DNA of 34,775 nt from Selenomonadaceae bacterium (GCA_017553205.1 JAFZMV010000007.1:1-34775); one strand, 5' to 3'; counted from the stretch's first letter, positions 7,957 through 16,494 are shown. A program made the numbers and translations. Notes: generated by a model not told the origin, from the letters alone.

Positions 7957-9144
7957 ATGAAGAAAAAAATTTTTTTCGGCGTAATAATTACAGCAATTAT
8001 CAGTTCGGTTTTAACAATTTCCGGACTTTGTATACTTCTTCGACTTGATTCAAAAAGTTTATTAAATCTCGGCAGATTTGTCGGTGCAATGAATTTTATA
8101 GAATCTCATTATGTTCAGGAAGTTGAAAAAGATAAATTGATTGACGGGGCAATTAACGGAATGGTTCATTCACTCGGTGATCCGCACTCGATTTATCTTG
8201 AGCCGAAACTTTACAGCCAGCTTAAAGCAGATACAAGCGGAAGTTTTGGCGGCATCGGAGTTTACATGGGATTTAAAGAAAATGGAGTTTTTGTTTTGAG
8301 CGTTATCCCTGACAGCCCGGGCGAAAAAGTCGGACTGATGGCAGGTGATTCCATTATCGCGGTAAATTCTCAGCCGGTCAGCGAAATTGAACCAAGTGAA
8401 GTAGCTTTGAAAATTCGCGGAGAAGTCGGAAGCGACGTAGAACTTTTAATCCGTCGTGAAGGCGAAGAAGATAAAACTTATACGATTCAGCGAGAAATTA
8501 TCAAAGTGCAGACTGTTTCAAGTAAAATGATTGATGACAGACTTGGCTACATTAGAATTTCAAACTTCAGCGAAAACACCGGTGCAGAATTTAAAACAGC
8601 CGTTTCCAATCTTGAAAAACAAAATATGAAAGGTTTTATTTTAGACCTCAGACAAAATCCCGGCGGAGTCATTACAAGCTGTGTAGAGATTGCAAAAGAA
8701 ATTGTTCCTGCAGGGACTATAGTTTCAGTTGTTCAGCGTGACGGACAAAAAGAAGTTTTTACTTCAGACCTTCCGCAGGCAAAATATCCGATTGTTGTTT
8801 TGTTAGATCATAACAGTGCAAGTGCATCAGAACTTTTATCGGGAGCGTTGCAAGATACAAAAGCCGCTTTAATCGTCGGTGAAAAATCTTACGGAAAAGG
8901 CTCTGTACAAACTGTCATTCCGATGTTTCAAAATGACGGCTTGAAATTGACAATCGCAAAATATTACACTCCGAGCGGCAGAAGTATCGACGGCACGGGA
9001 ATACAACCCGATGTTGAAGTTAAACTGGAAAAGCCGATAATGATTCCACGCGAACCCGATACAAATTCCGCTGAAGATTTACAGTTACAAAAAGCTAAAG
9101 AACTTTTAACCGAGCAAGTAAATTCAGGAAAAATTTTATTTTAA
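7957..9144 (+). CDS. C-terminal processing peptidase (S41, CtpA/CtpB type)
   Basis: S41 C-terminal processing proteases trim or degrade proteins in the envelope. The 395-residue protein has an N-terminal membrane anchor (residues 5-28), a PDZ domain (about 95-170) and the peptidase core. In the active site the N-S-A-S-A-S-E motif gives Ser289 and the Y-G-K-G-S-V-Q motif gives Lys314, the 25-residue spacing known from Prc. The GxGIGVYMG segment at 98-105 is the usual PDZ edge. It has its own promoter and terminator, so it appears to be monocistronic. Its substrate cannot be deduced; no regulatory partner such as a TPR lipoprotein is next to it. Confidence 0.92.
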   Translation: MKKKIFFGVIITAIISSVLTISGLCILLRLDSKSLLNLGRFVGAMNFIESHYVQEVEKDKLIDGAINGMVHSLGDPHSIYLEPKLYSQLKADTSGSFGGIGVYMGFKENGVFVLSVIPDSPGEKVGLMAGDSIIAVNSQPVSEIEPSEVALKIRGEVGSDVELLIRREGEEDKTYTIQREIIKVQTVSSKMIDDRLGYIRISNFSENTGAEFKTAVSNLEKQNMKGFILDLRQNPGGVITSCVEIAKEIVPAGTIVSVVQRDGQKEVFTSDLPQAKYPIVVLLDHNSASASELLSGALQDTKAALIVGEKSYGKGSVQTVIPMFQNDGLKLTIAKYYTPSGRSIDGTGIQPDVEVKLEKPIMIPREPDTNSAEDLQLQKAKELLTEQVNSGKILF

Positions 9145-9151
9145 AAAAAAG

Positions 9152-9192
9152 CAGACGAGGAAATTTTTTAAGGTTTCTTCGTCTGTTTTTTT
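9152..9192 (+). terminator. Terminator of the S41 protease gene
   Basis: CAGACGAGGAAA (9152-9163) pairs with TTTCTTCGTCTG (9174-9185), with one G-U pair, followed by a T-run to 9192. The right arm and T-run recur as a direct repeat inside the 3' end of panF (9229-9249). Confidence 0.8.
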
Positions 9193-9206
9193 GTGTGAAA
9201 AATTTA

Positions 9207-10697
9207 TTAAGCGAAAAATTTTTTCAAAGTTTCTTCGTCTGTTTTTTTGCCGAAATACGAGCCGATTAAAAATAAAATCAGTGAACAAGTTATTCCGATT
9301 GTAATTTGATGAAGATTTAAAATTTTAAATCCTGCCGCTTGTGTCGCACAATAAATTATTGTTCCGCCGATCATTGAAAGTTCGGCACCAAATTTATTTG
9401 CACCTTTCCAAAATAATCCAAGTAACAAAGTCCAGAAAAATGCCGTTTCAAGTCCGCCGAATGCAAACATATTTATCAGCCAGATTAAACTTGGCGGAGT
9501 CAGTGCAATAAAGAAAACTATTCCGCCGATAACTGCAGTTGTTGCCATTGATAAAATTTTCAGCTTGGAACTTTCGACAGTTTGAGATTTTTTTTGTTTA
9601 TAGTGCATGTAAACGTCCTTGACAATCGCACTTGACGCAACAATTAAAAGTCCCGAAATTGTAGAAATTGATGCGGCAAGCGGTCCGATAATCGCAAAGC
9701 CGACCAATTCTTTCGGCATGGCTGTAACAATGGCAGTAGGAATTATATTATCAACTCCGCCGTAATCTGCAGCCGTACCCGGCAAAATACCATGTGCCAA
9801 AATTCCAGTGAAATTTATTCCGATATTCATGAAACCGACTACAACAGTTCCGATTAACATTGCGTCATGAAGTCCGCGAGTATCTTTGTAAGAAATTCCG
9901 CGAACAACTGACTGCGGGAGAGCGATTGTACAAATTCCGACCAAAAGCCACTGAGTGAAATAAATTGTCCATGGCATATTTCCAAAACTGAACGGCTCAA
10001 ACATTTCAGGATTATTTTGTTCAAGCGTCATCATGATATTTTCGTAGCCGCCACCCGCTTTTAAAACGTAATGCAAAATTAAAACTATTCCCGCCATCAT
10101 AATCAACGCACATAAAGTATCGGTCAAAGCAACTGCACGAAATCCTCCGATTGATGTATAAATTACGACGACCAAACCGAATAAAATTAAACCTGCCTCA
10201 TAATTGTAACCAGTTACTGCCGCAAATAATTTTGCTCCGCCGACAAATTGTGCCGTCATTGTTCCGCAGAAAAATAAAACTATCACGAATGCAGAAACCG
10301 CCGCCAAAAAATCTGACTGAAATCTTTCGCGAATTATATCGACAACCGTCACCGCGTTAAATTTTCTTGCCAGAAGTGCAACTCTTTTTCCGAAAATTCC
10401 CAGCACCAAAAAAATTGCCGTCACTTGAACGACTGCCATATAAATCCAGCCGAATCCGATTTGATAAGCCATGCCAGGTCCTCCGACAAATGAACTGACT
10501 GAACTGTAAGTTGCAACTGTCGTCATCGCCAAAACAAATCCGCCAAGTTCACGATTGCCGACAAAATAACTGCTGACAAAATTTTTTCCCGCCTGTTTAT
10601 GTCGTACAAAAATACTTATTCCAACCATAATCGCCATGAAAATTATCAGCGGAAGAAGTAAAATAAGAGAATGAAGGGCATAAAAATTATTTTCCAT
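9207..10697 (-). CDS. panF: Sodium/pantothenate symporter
   Basis: PanF imports pantothenate, the coenzyme A precursor, with sodium. The 496-residue protein belongs to the sodium:solute symporter family and has about 13 membrane segments. The opening Y-F-V-G-N-R-E-L-G-G-F segment and the following T-T-V-A-T-Y-S-S-V-S-S-F-V-G-G-P-G sequence are typical of the PanF branch. I start at 10697 (MENNFYAL) because GGAGGGC lies nine bases upstream; a further in-frame ATG at 10724 is inside yhdT. The start overlaps the end of yhdT by 11 bases, implying translational coupling, and the yhdT-panF order is the same as in E. coli. Confidence 0.92.
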   Translation of the reverse strand: MENNFYALHSLILLLPLIIFMAIMVGISIFVRHKQAGKNFVSSYFVGNRELGGFVLAMTTVATYSSVSSFVGGPGMAYQIGFGWIYMAVVQVTAIFLVLGIFGKRVALLARKFNAVTVVDIIRERFQSDFLAAVSAFVIVLFFCGTMTAQFVGGAKLFAAVTGYNYEAGLILFGLVVVIYTSIGGFRAVALTDTLCALIMMAGIVLILHYVLKAGGGYENIMMTLEQNNPEMFEPFSFGNMPWTIYFTQWLLVGICTIALPQSVVRGISYKDTRGLHDAMLIGTVVVGFMNIGINFTGILAHGILPGTAADYGGVDNIIPTAIVTAMPKELVGFAIIGPLAASISTISGLLIVASSAIVKDVYMHYKQKKSQTVESSKLKILSMATTAVIGGIVFFIALTPPSLIWLINMFAFGGLETAFFWTLLLGLFWKGANKFGAELSMIGGTIIYCATQAAGFKILNLHQITIGITCSLILFLIGSYFGKKTDEETLKKFFA

Positions 10698-10953
10698 CGT
10701 CTTTGCCCTCCAAATCCACATCACGGAAAAGTTTTTTGCTCAAAATAAAGCTGATAAAAATTGCAAAAAACCAAACTCCGATTGAACCGAGAAAAGCCCA
10801 CAAAGGAAGATGAAAAATTTTTTCTTCGATTGATGCAGTTCCAAAACCGACAATCAACCAAAAAATAATCAGCCCGACAAGTGCAAGCCCTGTATAAATT
10901 GCCTCACGCTTGACCAGACTGAATTTTTCTGCGTCCGATAATTTTTCTTTCAT
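10687..10953 (-). CDS. yhdT: YhdT family (DUF997) small membrane protein
   Basis: This 88-residue protein has two membrane segments (about 24-43 and 55-75) and a charged C-terminus, and sits immediately before panF. Both features fit the YhdT/DUF997 family, which accompanies sodium:solute symporters and probably acts as an accessory subunit. I start at 10953 because AGGAGG lies seven bases before the ATG; the longer upstream frame has no such site and overlaps a leader hairpin. Position and topology make the family call strong; its biochemical function is not established. Confidence 0.85.
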   Translation of the reverse strand: MKEKLSDAEKFSLVKREAIYTGLALVGLIIFWLIVGFGTASIEEKIFHLPLWAFLGSIGVWFFAIFISFILSKKLFRDVDLEGKDDGK

Positions 10954-10992
10954 TAAAATTCCTCCTGTCTTGTTCATGAAAGATACAAGCCG

Positions 10993-11070
10993 AAAAATAA
11001 AAAAACACGAGTTAAAAAATTTTTTCTGCATGCCGTCAAAAAGTACGGCTGCAAATTTTTCAACCCGCGT
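10993..11070 (-). promoter_or_regulatory. Leader hairpin with U-run upstream of yhdT-panF (candidate attenuator)
   Basis: On the minus strand ACGCGGGTT (11062-11070) pairs with AACTCGTGT (11005-11013), using two G-U pairs. An inner GCCGT/ACGGC stem lies near 11032-11050. A T-rich run follows (10993-11005), so it has the form of an intrinsic terminator, placed about 40-50 bases before the yhdT start. The pairing was found by eye and no fold was computed. Confidence 0.4.
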
Positions 11071-11099
11071 ATTATATGTATTTTGCAGAACTTTGGCAA
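11071..11099 (-). promoter_or_regulatory. Promoter of yhdT-panF
   Basis: Minus-strand TTGCCA (11094-11099) and a perfect TATAAT (11071-11076) are 17 bases apart. Transcription would start near 11064, inside the outer arm of the leader hairpin. Confidence 0.5.
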
Positions 11100-11142
11100 A
11101 TTTTTGATTTTCATATTTTTTTTATGCAAATAAAAAACAATC

Positions 11143-11151
11143 TGCTATAAT
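11143..11151 (+). promoter_or_regulatory. Extended -10 promoter of the LCP gene
   Basis: TGCTATAAT is a perfect -10 box with the TGn extension, 47 bases before the chosen start. No good -35 box is seen. Confidence 0.55.
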
Positions 11152-11197
11152 ACGTTTCAATGAATATTCGATTGATGAATTTTGAAAGGTGAATTTT

Positions 11198-12301
11198 ATG
11201 ATTAGAGAAAGATTGGAAGAACGCAGAAAGGAAATTCGTACCAAGTTAAAGAAAAAATTTTTTGTTTCTGCACTTTGTTTTGTTGTTGCAGTAGCTTTTG
11301 CAGGACTGTATGCGGGATTTAATTTTAGTTTCATACGCAATAATTTGGATTTGAATGATCCCAAAAATATTTCAGAAAAAACTTCTTCCGCAGTTCTTCC
11401 AACGATTCAAGATAATATGACGATAATGTTGCTCGGAGTAGATGAAAGAAATGAAGATGTTGGACGCAGTGACACTCTCATGCTTTTAAATTTATCTGAT
11501 GACAAAGTTTCTCTGCTGTCAATTCCTCGCGATACAAGAGTTTATGTGGAGCGTCACGGCTACCAAAAAATAAATGCCGCTTATGCTCACGGCGGAGAAA
11601 AATTAACTCGTTCAACTCTTGAAGATTTTCTGGGAATTGACGTTGACAGATATGTCAAAATAAATACTTCGGAATTTGTGAAACTTATCGACGTTATCGG
11701 CGGAATTGATATTTTTGTAGAAAAGCCCATGCATTATGAAGACCCTTGGGACGATGACGGCGGACTTTATATTCACCTTGACGAAGGACTTCAACACTTG
11801 GACGGAAAAGGAGCTGTAAAATTTGTTCGTTTCCGTGATGATGAAGGCGACGCAGGAAGAGTACGCAGGCAGCAGACTTTCATGAAAGCATGTGCCGACA
11901 GATTGAGTGATCCTTCAATACTTTTAAAACTTCCCGAAATTTTCAGCGTAGTTACAAATGCCGTTGAAACAGATTTGACTTCTTCTGAAATGCTTTCTAT
12001 CGCGGGAACTTTAAAAGCCGCAGAAAATTCTCATCATGTAAAAACCGGAGTCGTGCCGGGATATTGGCAGTATATTGACGGAGTAAGTTATCTTGTTCCC
12101 GATTCTCTTCGACTTGGTGAGATTATGACGCAGAATCTGGGAATTGACGCTGATAAAAAACATTTTGAAAAACTTTCTTCAGAATATGGAAGAGGTTTGG
12201 CGGCAGATTTATACGACGTGAACCCGAATTTTGAAAGAGATTTGAGAATTATGGACGCGGTTGAGCGTGAAAAATGGGATTTGTCGGAAAATAATTTATA
12301 A
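11198..12301 (+). CDS. LytR-CpsA-Psr (LCP) family glycopolymer transferase
   Basis: LCP enzymes transfer lipid-linked glycopolymers onto peptidoglycan or related acceptors outside the cytoplasmic membrane. The 367-residue protein has a basic N-terminus, one membrane helix (about 22-42) and the LCP core. The core shows L-L-G-V-D-E-R near residue 78, G-R-S-D-T-L-M near 88-94, S-I-P-R-D-T-R near 108-114, and the R-F-R-D-D-E-G-D-A-G-R-V-R-R-Q-Q signature near 209-224. These arginines and aspartates bind the pyrophosphate lipid and magnesium. I start at the ATG at 11198, preceded by AAAGGTG, rather than the GTG at 11189. In a diderm Firmicute the substrate is uncertain because classical teichoic acids are usually absent. 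Confidence 0.9.
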   Translation: MIRERLEERRKEIRTKLKKKFFVSALCFVVAVAFAGLYAGFNFSFIRNNLDLNDPKNISEKTSSAVLPTIQDNMTIMLLGVDERNEDVGRSDTLMLLNLSDDKVSLLSIPRDTRVYVERHGYQKINAAYAHGGEKLTRSTLEDFLGIDVDRYVKINTSEFVKLIDVIGGIDIFVEKPMHYEDPWDDDGGLYIHLDEGLQHLDGKGAVKFVRFRDDEGDAGRVRRQQTFMKACADRLSDPSILLKLPEIFSVVTNAVETDLTSSEMLSIAGTLKAAENSHHVKTGVVPGYWQYIDGVSYLVPDSLRLGEIMTQNLGIDADKKHFEKLSSEYGRGLAADLYDVNPNFERDLRIMDAVEREKWDLSENNL

Positions 12302-12309
12302 CGTTTAAA

Positions 12310-12552
12310 TCATTTCAAAAATTTCAAGAAAATGACAAGTCCTATTATGCCCGGTACTCCAAAAACTCCGACTATCAGGCAATGAATGAAAGTTATCTTT
12401 ATCGTAAAAATTCCTATGAAATTAAAAATGTAGAGCATTATCGCTCCGATGACGCTGTTTTTAAAAAGCCAGAACGGAAGAGAAATTATTTTTATCAACG
12501 CATAAATAATTAATACTCCGATAATAGGCCCTACTAAAACTGAAAGATCCAT
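12310..12552 (-). CDS. BofA-like small membrane protein
   Basis: The 80-residue protein is wholly hydrophobic, with two to three membrane segments, and ends in the I-V-G-x-x-G-V-P-G-x-x-G-L-V-I-F-L pattern that defines the pro-sigma-K processing inhibitor BofA family. AGGAGG lies upstream of the ATG. In Bacillus, BofA inhibits the SpoIVFB protease during sporulation. No sporulation gene is visible here, so the role in this organism is open. It converges with the LCP gene, with only eight bases between stop codons. Confidence 0.75.
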   Translation of the reverse strand: MDLSVLVGPIIGVLIIYALIKIISLPFWLFKNSVIGAIMLYIFNFIGIFTIKITFIHCLIVGVFGVPGIIGLVIFLKFLK

Positions 12553-12610
12553 AAAAAATTTTCCTCCTGTTAAATTCCCTCGACGGGAGATTTTTTATTT
12601 TGCAAACAAT

Positions 12611-12644
12611 TTAAAAATGGAGTACTACTCTCAGATAGTACTCC
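12611..12644 (-). terminator. Terminator of the dctP-diguanylate cyclase operon
   Basis: GGAGTACTA (12619-12627) and TAGTACTCC (12636-12644) form a perfect nine-base stem around eight bases. On the minus strand it is followed by ATTTTTAA (12611-12618). It lies about 20 bases after the cyclase stop. Confidence 0.75.
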
Positions 12645-12662
12645 AAAAATTTAAGAAATTTT

Positions 12663-15038
12663 TTATCGTACGTCTTCGCCGTATCTTGCTTTAATTGCCG
12701 CTTTATGATTGTACATAGCGACATCAGCTTTTTTCGCTACTGTAGAGAACTCCATGCCCTGTTCATAAGTTCCAAGCCCGTAAGCTACGGAAACATTCAG
12801 CATGTCATCGCCTGCTTGAAAACGTTCTTCAGCCAATTTTACATCAAAAAGTTTGAGAAGTGCTTTTCTGTTGTCATAGTCTTGACCTTCCAAAACCGCC
12901 GCAAATTCATCTCCGCCGATTCTGTAAACAGGACTGTTTTCAAAAACTTCTTGAATTACTTTGGCGGCATGTTTAAGAAGTTCGTTGCCTGCCTCGTGTC
13001 CGTATTTGTCATTAACTTTTTTCAAGAAGTTTGCATCAAATATAATTACTCCGTAAGCTAAATCCGAAACAATTTTACTTTGTGCATCGAGTTCAGTCGC
13101 TTTTCCGATATAAGCCGCCGCGTTTCTTAGTCCCGTCAATTTATCGCGGTAAACATAAATTTCTAATTTTGTAGCCATTTCGCTGATACTTCTTACTAAA
13201 ATTCCAAGCTCGTTGCCGGAGTCATAAGAAATTTTTACATTCAAGTCGCCTGATGCAATACGTTTTGCTGCCTCTGTCATACCTGCAAGCGGTTTAACGG
13301 CTTTTGATGCAAAAGTTATACTGAGTATAGAAATTAACATTGCAACAAATATAATCGCCGCGATTAAGTGCATTAAAATAGAGTTGCGATCTCTGTTAAC
13401 ATCAATTAAAGGAGTTGAAATTCCCAGCCACATTCCGTTTGTCAAATAAACTTCCATTTCTTGATATTCGGGATTAGGTTGGAAAATTTCTCCCTGTGCC
13501 TGATTTCTGTGATAAAGTATAACGTTGTTTCTGTTCATTACATAGACATAACCGTAATTGTATATTGACATTCTACGCAGTTCTTGAATAATGAAACCGA
13601 AATCTATATCCATTCCGACTACGCCTATAAATTTTCCTTCAACATATAACGGTGCAACATAAGAAACAACATAATTTTTTGTCAAAGGATCTAAATAAGG
13701 TTCAATCCATGTCGAAGTTCTGCTTCTCATCGGAGTATAAAACCAGCCGACATTTTGAAGATCGTCGGAAGAATATAAAGAAAGATCCACAGGTTGACGT
13801 TCTTTAAACGGTGAAAGCGTTCCTTCCCAGCGGGCGTTTTCTCTGCCCATAGAAAAACCGCCTTTAGGTCCTGCAATTTCCGGCGTTAATCTCAAATAGA
13901 AGGCAATACTTCCGTCCATTTCCGATGCGATGAAGTTAAAATTTTTCTTCATTTCAGCAAGACGGCTGTTTCTGTAAGCCTCATCTTTCGTCAATTTTTC
14001 GTAACTGTCAATCATACTTGTTGCTTGAAGTCTCATGCCGTCTACTGCCTGACGAACAGAAAAGAAAGTTCTGTACAATCTTTCACGGCAAATAACACTC
14101 ATCGCCCGCAGTGAATCTTCTGTATGATCGTTTACAAGTTCACTCATAGCCAATGAACTTCCCAAGCCCAAGACCGACGCAGAAAAAAATACTGACTGTG
14201 TTACCAAAAATACAACTTCCAACATTATGGAACGTCGATAACGAAGCAGCAAATAAAGCATTAAGACAAGATAAATATCAGTCATGGAAACACATTCCAA
14301 AATAAAGTGCATCCAAGTTTCTATGTTGTCCATTCCGTAAATTTGATATTTTTCAAAATATGCAAGAGCTACAGGAAAGGGAATATAAAATCCCAATGCA
14401 ATTCTCCATGCTTTGCTTGTTTCGTTTGAAGGTTCATGCTGTGACAGTGAAGCATTATGAAATTGAAATTTTCTGCTGACCAAAAAGAAAAACCATGCCA
14501 AGTCAAAAAATATTACCGTGAAAAAATCATTCGCAAAGCAAGTCAGAGCATAAGCTAAAACTGCTGAAGATTTTCCCAAGCCGAACATGCCGATAACTGT
14601 TTCAAAATCCGACGCAGGTGCCATCAACGTTCTAAATATTGAAGTAATGGCGAAAGTGATAGCAATTACTATAAGAAATTTTCGGAGGGTATGCACAGAG
14701 AGGAAAAAATTTTTTTCGAAGTCAATCCAATTTTTATGCCAAAGATAATAAGGAAGGTACGCGGCAAGAAATATCCACAACATCCACACGAAATACATCA
14801 ATTTTTCCGTGAAGTCGAGTTCTGCCAAAAAGAAAGTATTCATAGACGGAATTACCAAAAGTCCGCCGAAGTATACGCCAAATGCCGCCACAGGTCCCCA
14901 CATAAGACCGAGCATCGGCGGTATAAATGACGCGATACTTATAATTTTTTCAGGGATTTCCAGCACATGCCCTGCAAAAGTTGCGACGAACCAATACAGA
15001 AAAGCCGATGCTAAAAATCTTGAGAATTTGCTGTTCAC
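12663..15038 (-). CDS. Membrane diguanylate cyclase: multi-TM, Cache, HAMP, GGDEF
   Basis: Diguanylate cyclases make cyclic di-GMP from two GTP. Residues 1-320 contain about eight membrane helices; about 330-550 is an extracytoplasmic Cache-type sensor, including a G-V-V-G-M-D-I-D-F segment; a membrane helix follows; HAMP is at about 576-626; and the GGDEF domain fills the C-terminus with an intact GGDEF at 708-712. The RxxD inhibitory site that normally precedes GGDEF is absent (FENS at that place), so product inhibition is probably lacking. The gene starts 14 bases after a TRAP-type binding lipoprotein gene. A periplasmic ligand handed over to the sensor is a reasonable inference. Confidence 0.9.
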   Translation of the reverse strand: MNSKFSRFLASAFLYWFVATFAGHVLEIPEKIISIASFIPPMLGLMWGPVAAFGVYFGGLLVIPSMNTFFLAELDFTEKLMYFVWMLWIFLAAYLPYYLWHKNWIDFEKNFFLSVHTLRKFLIVIAITFAITSIFRTLMAPASDFETVIGMFGLGKSSAVLAYALTCFANDFFTVIFFDLAWFFFLVSRKFQFHNASLSQHEPSNETSKAWRIALGFYIPFPVALAYFEKYQIYGMDNIETWMHFILECVSMTDIYLVLMLYLLLRYRRSIMLEVVFLVTQSVFFSASVLGLGSSLAMSELVNDHTEDSLRAMSVICRERLYRTFFSVRQAVDGMRLQATSMIDSYEKLTKDEAYRNSRLAEMKKNFNFIASEMDGSIAFYLRLTPEIAGPKGGFSMGRENARWEGTLSPFKERQPVDLSLYSSDDLQNVGWFYTPMRSRTSTWIEPYLDPLTKNYVVSYVAPLYVEGKFIGVVGMDIDFGFIIQELRRMSIYNYGYVYVMNRNNVILYHRNQAQGEIFQPNPEYQEMEVYLTNGMWLGISTPLIDVNRDRNSILMHLIAAIIFVAMLISILSITFASKAVKPLAGMTEAAKRIASGDLNVKISYDSGNELGILVRSISEMATKLEIYVYRDKLTGLRNAAAYIGKATELDAQSKIVSDLAYGVIIFDANFLKKVNDKYGHEAGNELLKHAAKVIQEVFENSPVYRIGGDEFAAVLEGQDYDNRKALLKLFDVKLAEERFQAGDDMLNVSVAYGLGTYEQGMEFSTVAKKADVAMYNHKAAIKARYGEDVR

Positions 15039-15052
15039 TTCCTACCCTCCTT

Positions 15053-16093
15053 TTAAAAATTTTTATCCATGTCTATGCGAAATGCTTTACACGCCTCCGC
15101 ACCGTATTTTTTCTTAAGTTGTTCGCGAAGAGGAGCAACCTTTTTTTTGAAAACTTCCAATTCTTCGGGAGTCAGGTCTATAATTTCTAAACCGTCTTTG
15201 GCAAATTGTACTCTGATTTTTGCTTCTTCCGCCTCTAAATAATCTCTGCCCCATTCGCAGGCTTCTCTCATTTTTACGCGGAGAAGAGTTCTTGTTTTCG
15301 GTTCAAGCTGTTCAAAAGTTTTCCGATTGATAACAAAAAGATAATTTTCATAAAGGTAATTCCAAACCGTCATATATTTTTGGATTTTATCAAGATTTCC
15401 CGATCTCATCAGAAAAAATCCGTTTTCCTGTCCTTCGATAACATTTTGACGAATGGCAATATTTAATTCGCTCCAGCCAAGCGGTATCGGATCTGCTCCG
15501 AGTGTAGAAAAGAAAAGTCTGTAAACTTCTCCGCCAAGTACACGAATTTTCATGCCTTGAAGGTCTTGAGGACTTCTCATGGGGTTGCGGTTGCTTGTAA
15601 GTTGTCGCATGGCGTTATGAGTTGAGCCGAGATAAATTAAACCATATTCAGACAAAATTTTTGCGTAATAATCTCCGCCCGTTTCGTCAATAACTTTTCT
15701 TGCCTCTTGATAACTTGAAAATGACCAAGGAATTGTCGCAACTTCCAAACGCGAATCTAAAAGCGACATAGTTCCGGAAACATAAGCACCCATATCGACT
15801 GCACCTTCTGTAAGAGATTTTACAGCCTCGTTTGTATTGCCGCCTGTCAATTCGTCGTTGGGATAAAATTCAATTTGAACATTACCGCCTGACGCATCTT
15901 TTACCAGCTTTGCAAAACGTCTTGCAGTCAATGTTTCGATTCCTATATCCGTACCGTTTGCTGTCATTACCAGCCGAACTTTTTGATATTCTTCCCCGTG
16001 TTTTGATGATTCGTCATTATGTTGCGTTGAACAGCCGCTCAAGAAAAACATCATCACCAATGACAAAAAAACAGAAAACGCCCGAAACCGCAT
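15053..16093 (-). CDS. TRAP-type (DctP) solute-binding lipoprotein
   Basis: DctP proteins bind organic acids outside the cytoplasmic membrane and deliver them to DctQM membrane proteins. The 346-residue protein has a lipoprotein signal (LSGC, Cys21) and the DctP core, with the conserved L-Q-G-M-K-I-R-V segment around residue 168 and the G-x-x-E-G-Q-E-N-G region around 205-215. The arginine that grips the carboxylate is normally in the K-I-R segment. I start at 16093 because GGGAGG lies ten bases upstream; the longer frame to 16135 has no ribosome site. No DctQ or DctM gene is present. Instead it precedes a Cache-GGDEF protein by 14 bases, so it probably serves as a sensor subunit rather than for import. 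Confidence 0.88.
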   Translation of the reverse strand: MRFRAFSVFLSLVMMFFLSGCSTQHNDESSKHGEEYQKVRLVMTANGTDIGIETLTARRFAKLVKDASGGNVQIEFYPNDELTGGNTNEAVKSLTEGAVDMGAYVSGTMSLLDSRLEVATIPWSFSSYQEARKVIDETGGDYYAKILSEYGLIYLGSTHNAMRQLTSNRNPMRSPQDLQGMKIRVLGGEVYRLFFSTLGADPIPLGWSELNIAIRQNVIEGQENGFFLMRSGNLDKIQKYMTVWNYLYENYLFVINRKTFEQLEPKTRTLLRVKMREACEWGRDYLEAEEAKIRVQFAKDGLEIIDLTPEELEVFKKKVAPLREQLKKKYGAEACKAFRIDMDKNF

Positions 16094-16271
16094 TACATTT
16101 TTTCCTCCCGTCCATATCAAGAGAATTTTCAACAAATTTATCTGCTTTTATATTCTGCAGAAAATTCTTCATTAAACAGCCGTAAAAAAATTGACTTCAC
16201 ATACTCTAAAATTTCTTATCAAGATTAAAGGGAATATTACCATAAAAATCTGAAAATTAATAGAGTACATT
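16094..16271. other. dctP leader region, no gene
   Basis: No coding frame is convincing here. A nine-base inverted repeat, AGAATTTTC (16122-16130) and GAAAATTCT (16160-16168), lies 30 to 75 bases upstream of dctP, with a TTCTGCAGAA palindrome at its inner edge. It could be an operator or leader hairpin. No clear promoter was found. Confidence 0.3.
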
Positions 16272-16281
16272 AGCGGAACTT
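16272..16281 (+). repeat. Target-site duplication, left copy
   Basis: AGCGGAACTT directly abuts the left end of the element at 16282 and is repeated exactly at 16495-16504. Confidence 0.75.
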
Positions 16282-16494
16282 CACGGGCGTTTCATAAATT
16301 AGTCAAAGTGGGTTGACTTTTAAAAATTTGGATTGCTTTTTCACGAATTTCAAAATTTGCTACAAATTTTTTAAGATGGTATGAAAAAATTTTAAAAAAA
16401 TCGGCAAATAAATTTCAAAAAAGTTATACATTCCACCATTTTTATAAAAATTTTTCTTCATTCCGAGAGAAAAAAATTTTATGAAACGCCCGTG
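16282..16494. mobile_element. 213-bp MITE-like element with 17-bp inverted ends
   Basis: The left end CACGGGCGTTTCATAAA (16282-16298) is the exact reverse complement of the right end (16478-16494). The flanks carry an exact ten-base direct repeat, AGCGGAACTT, as expected of a target-site duplication. The interior is very AT-rich, encodes nothing recognisable, and contains a subterminal hairpin (AGTCAA/TTGACT, 16301-16318). The GC-rich tips stand out against this background. It is best explained as a non-autonomous element mobilised by a transposase elsewhere. Duplications of 10-12 bases are known in the IS4/IS231 group; I cannot assign the family from the ends alone. Confidence 0.8.

Noticed and set aside
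12553-12600. CCC-TCGAC-GGG hairpin as a plus-strand terminator of the LCP gene
   Set aside because: It lies beyond the oppositely oriented BofA-like gene and the stem is only four bases.
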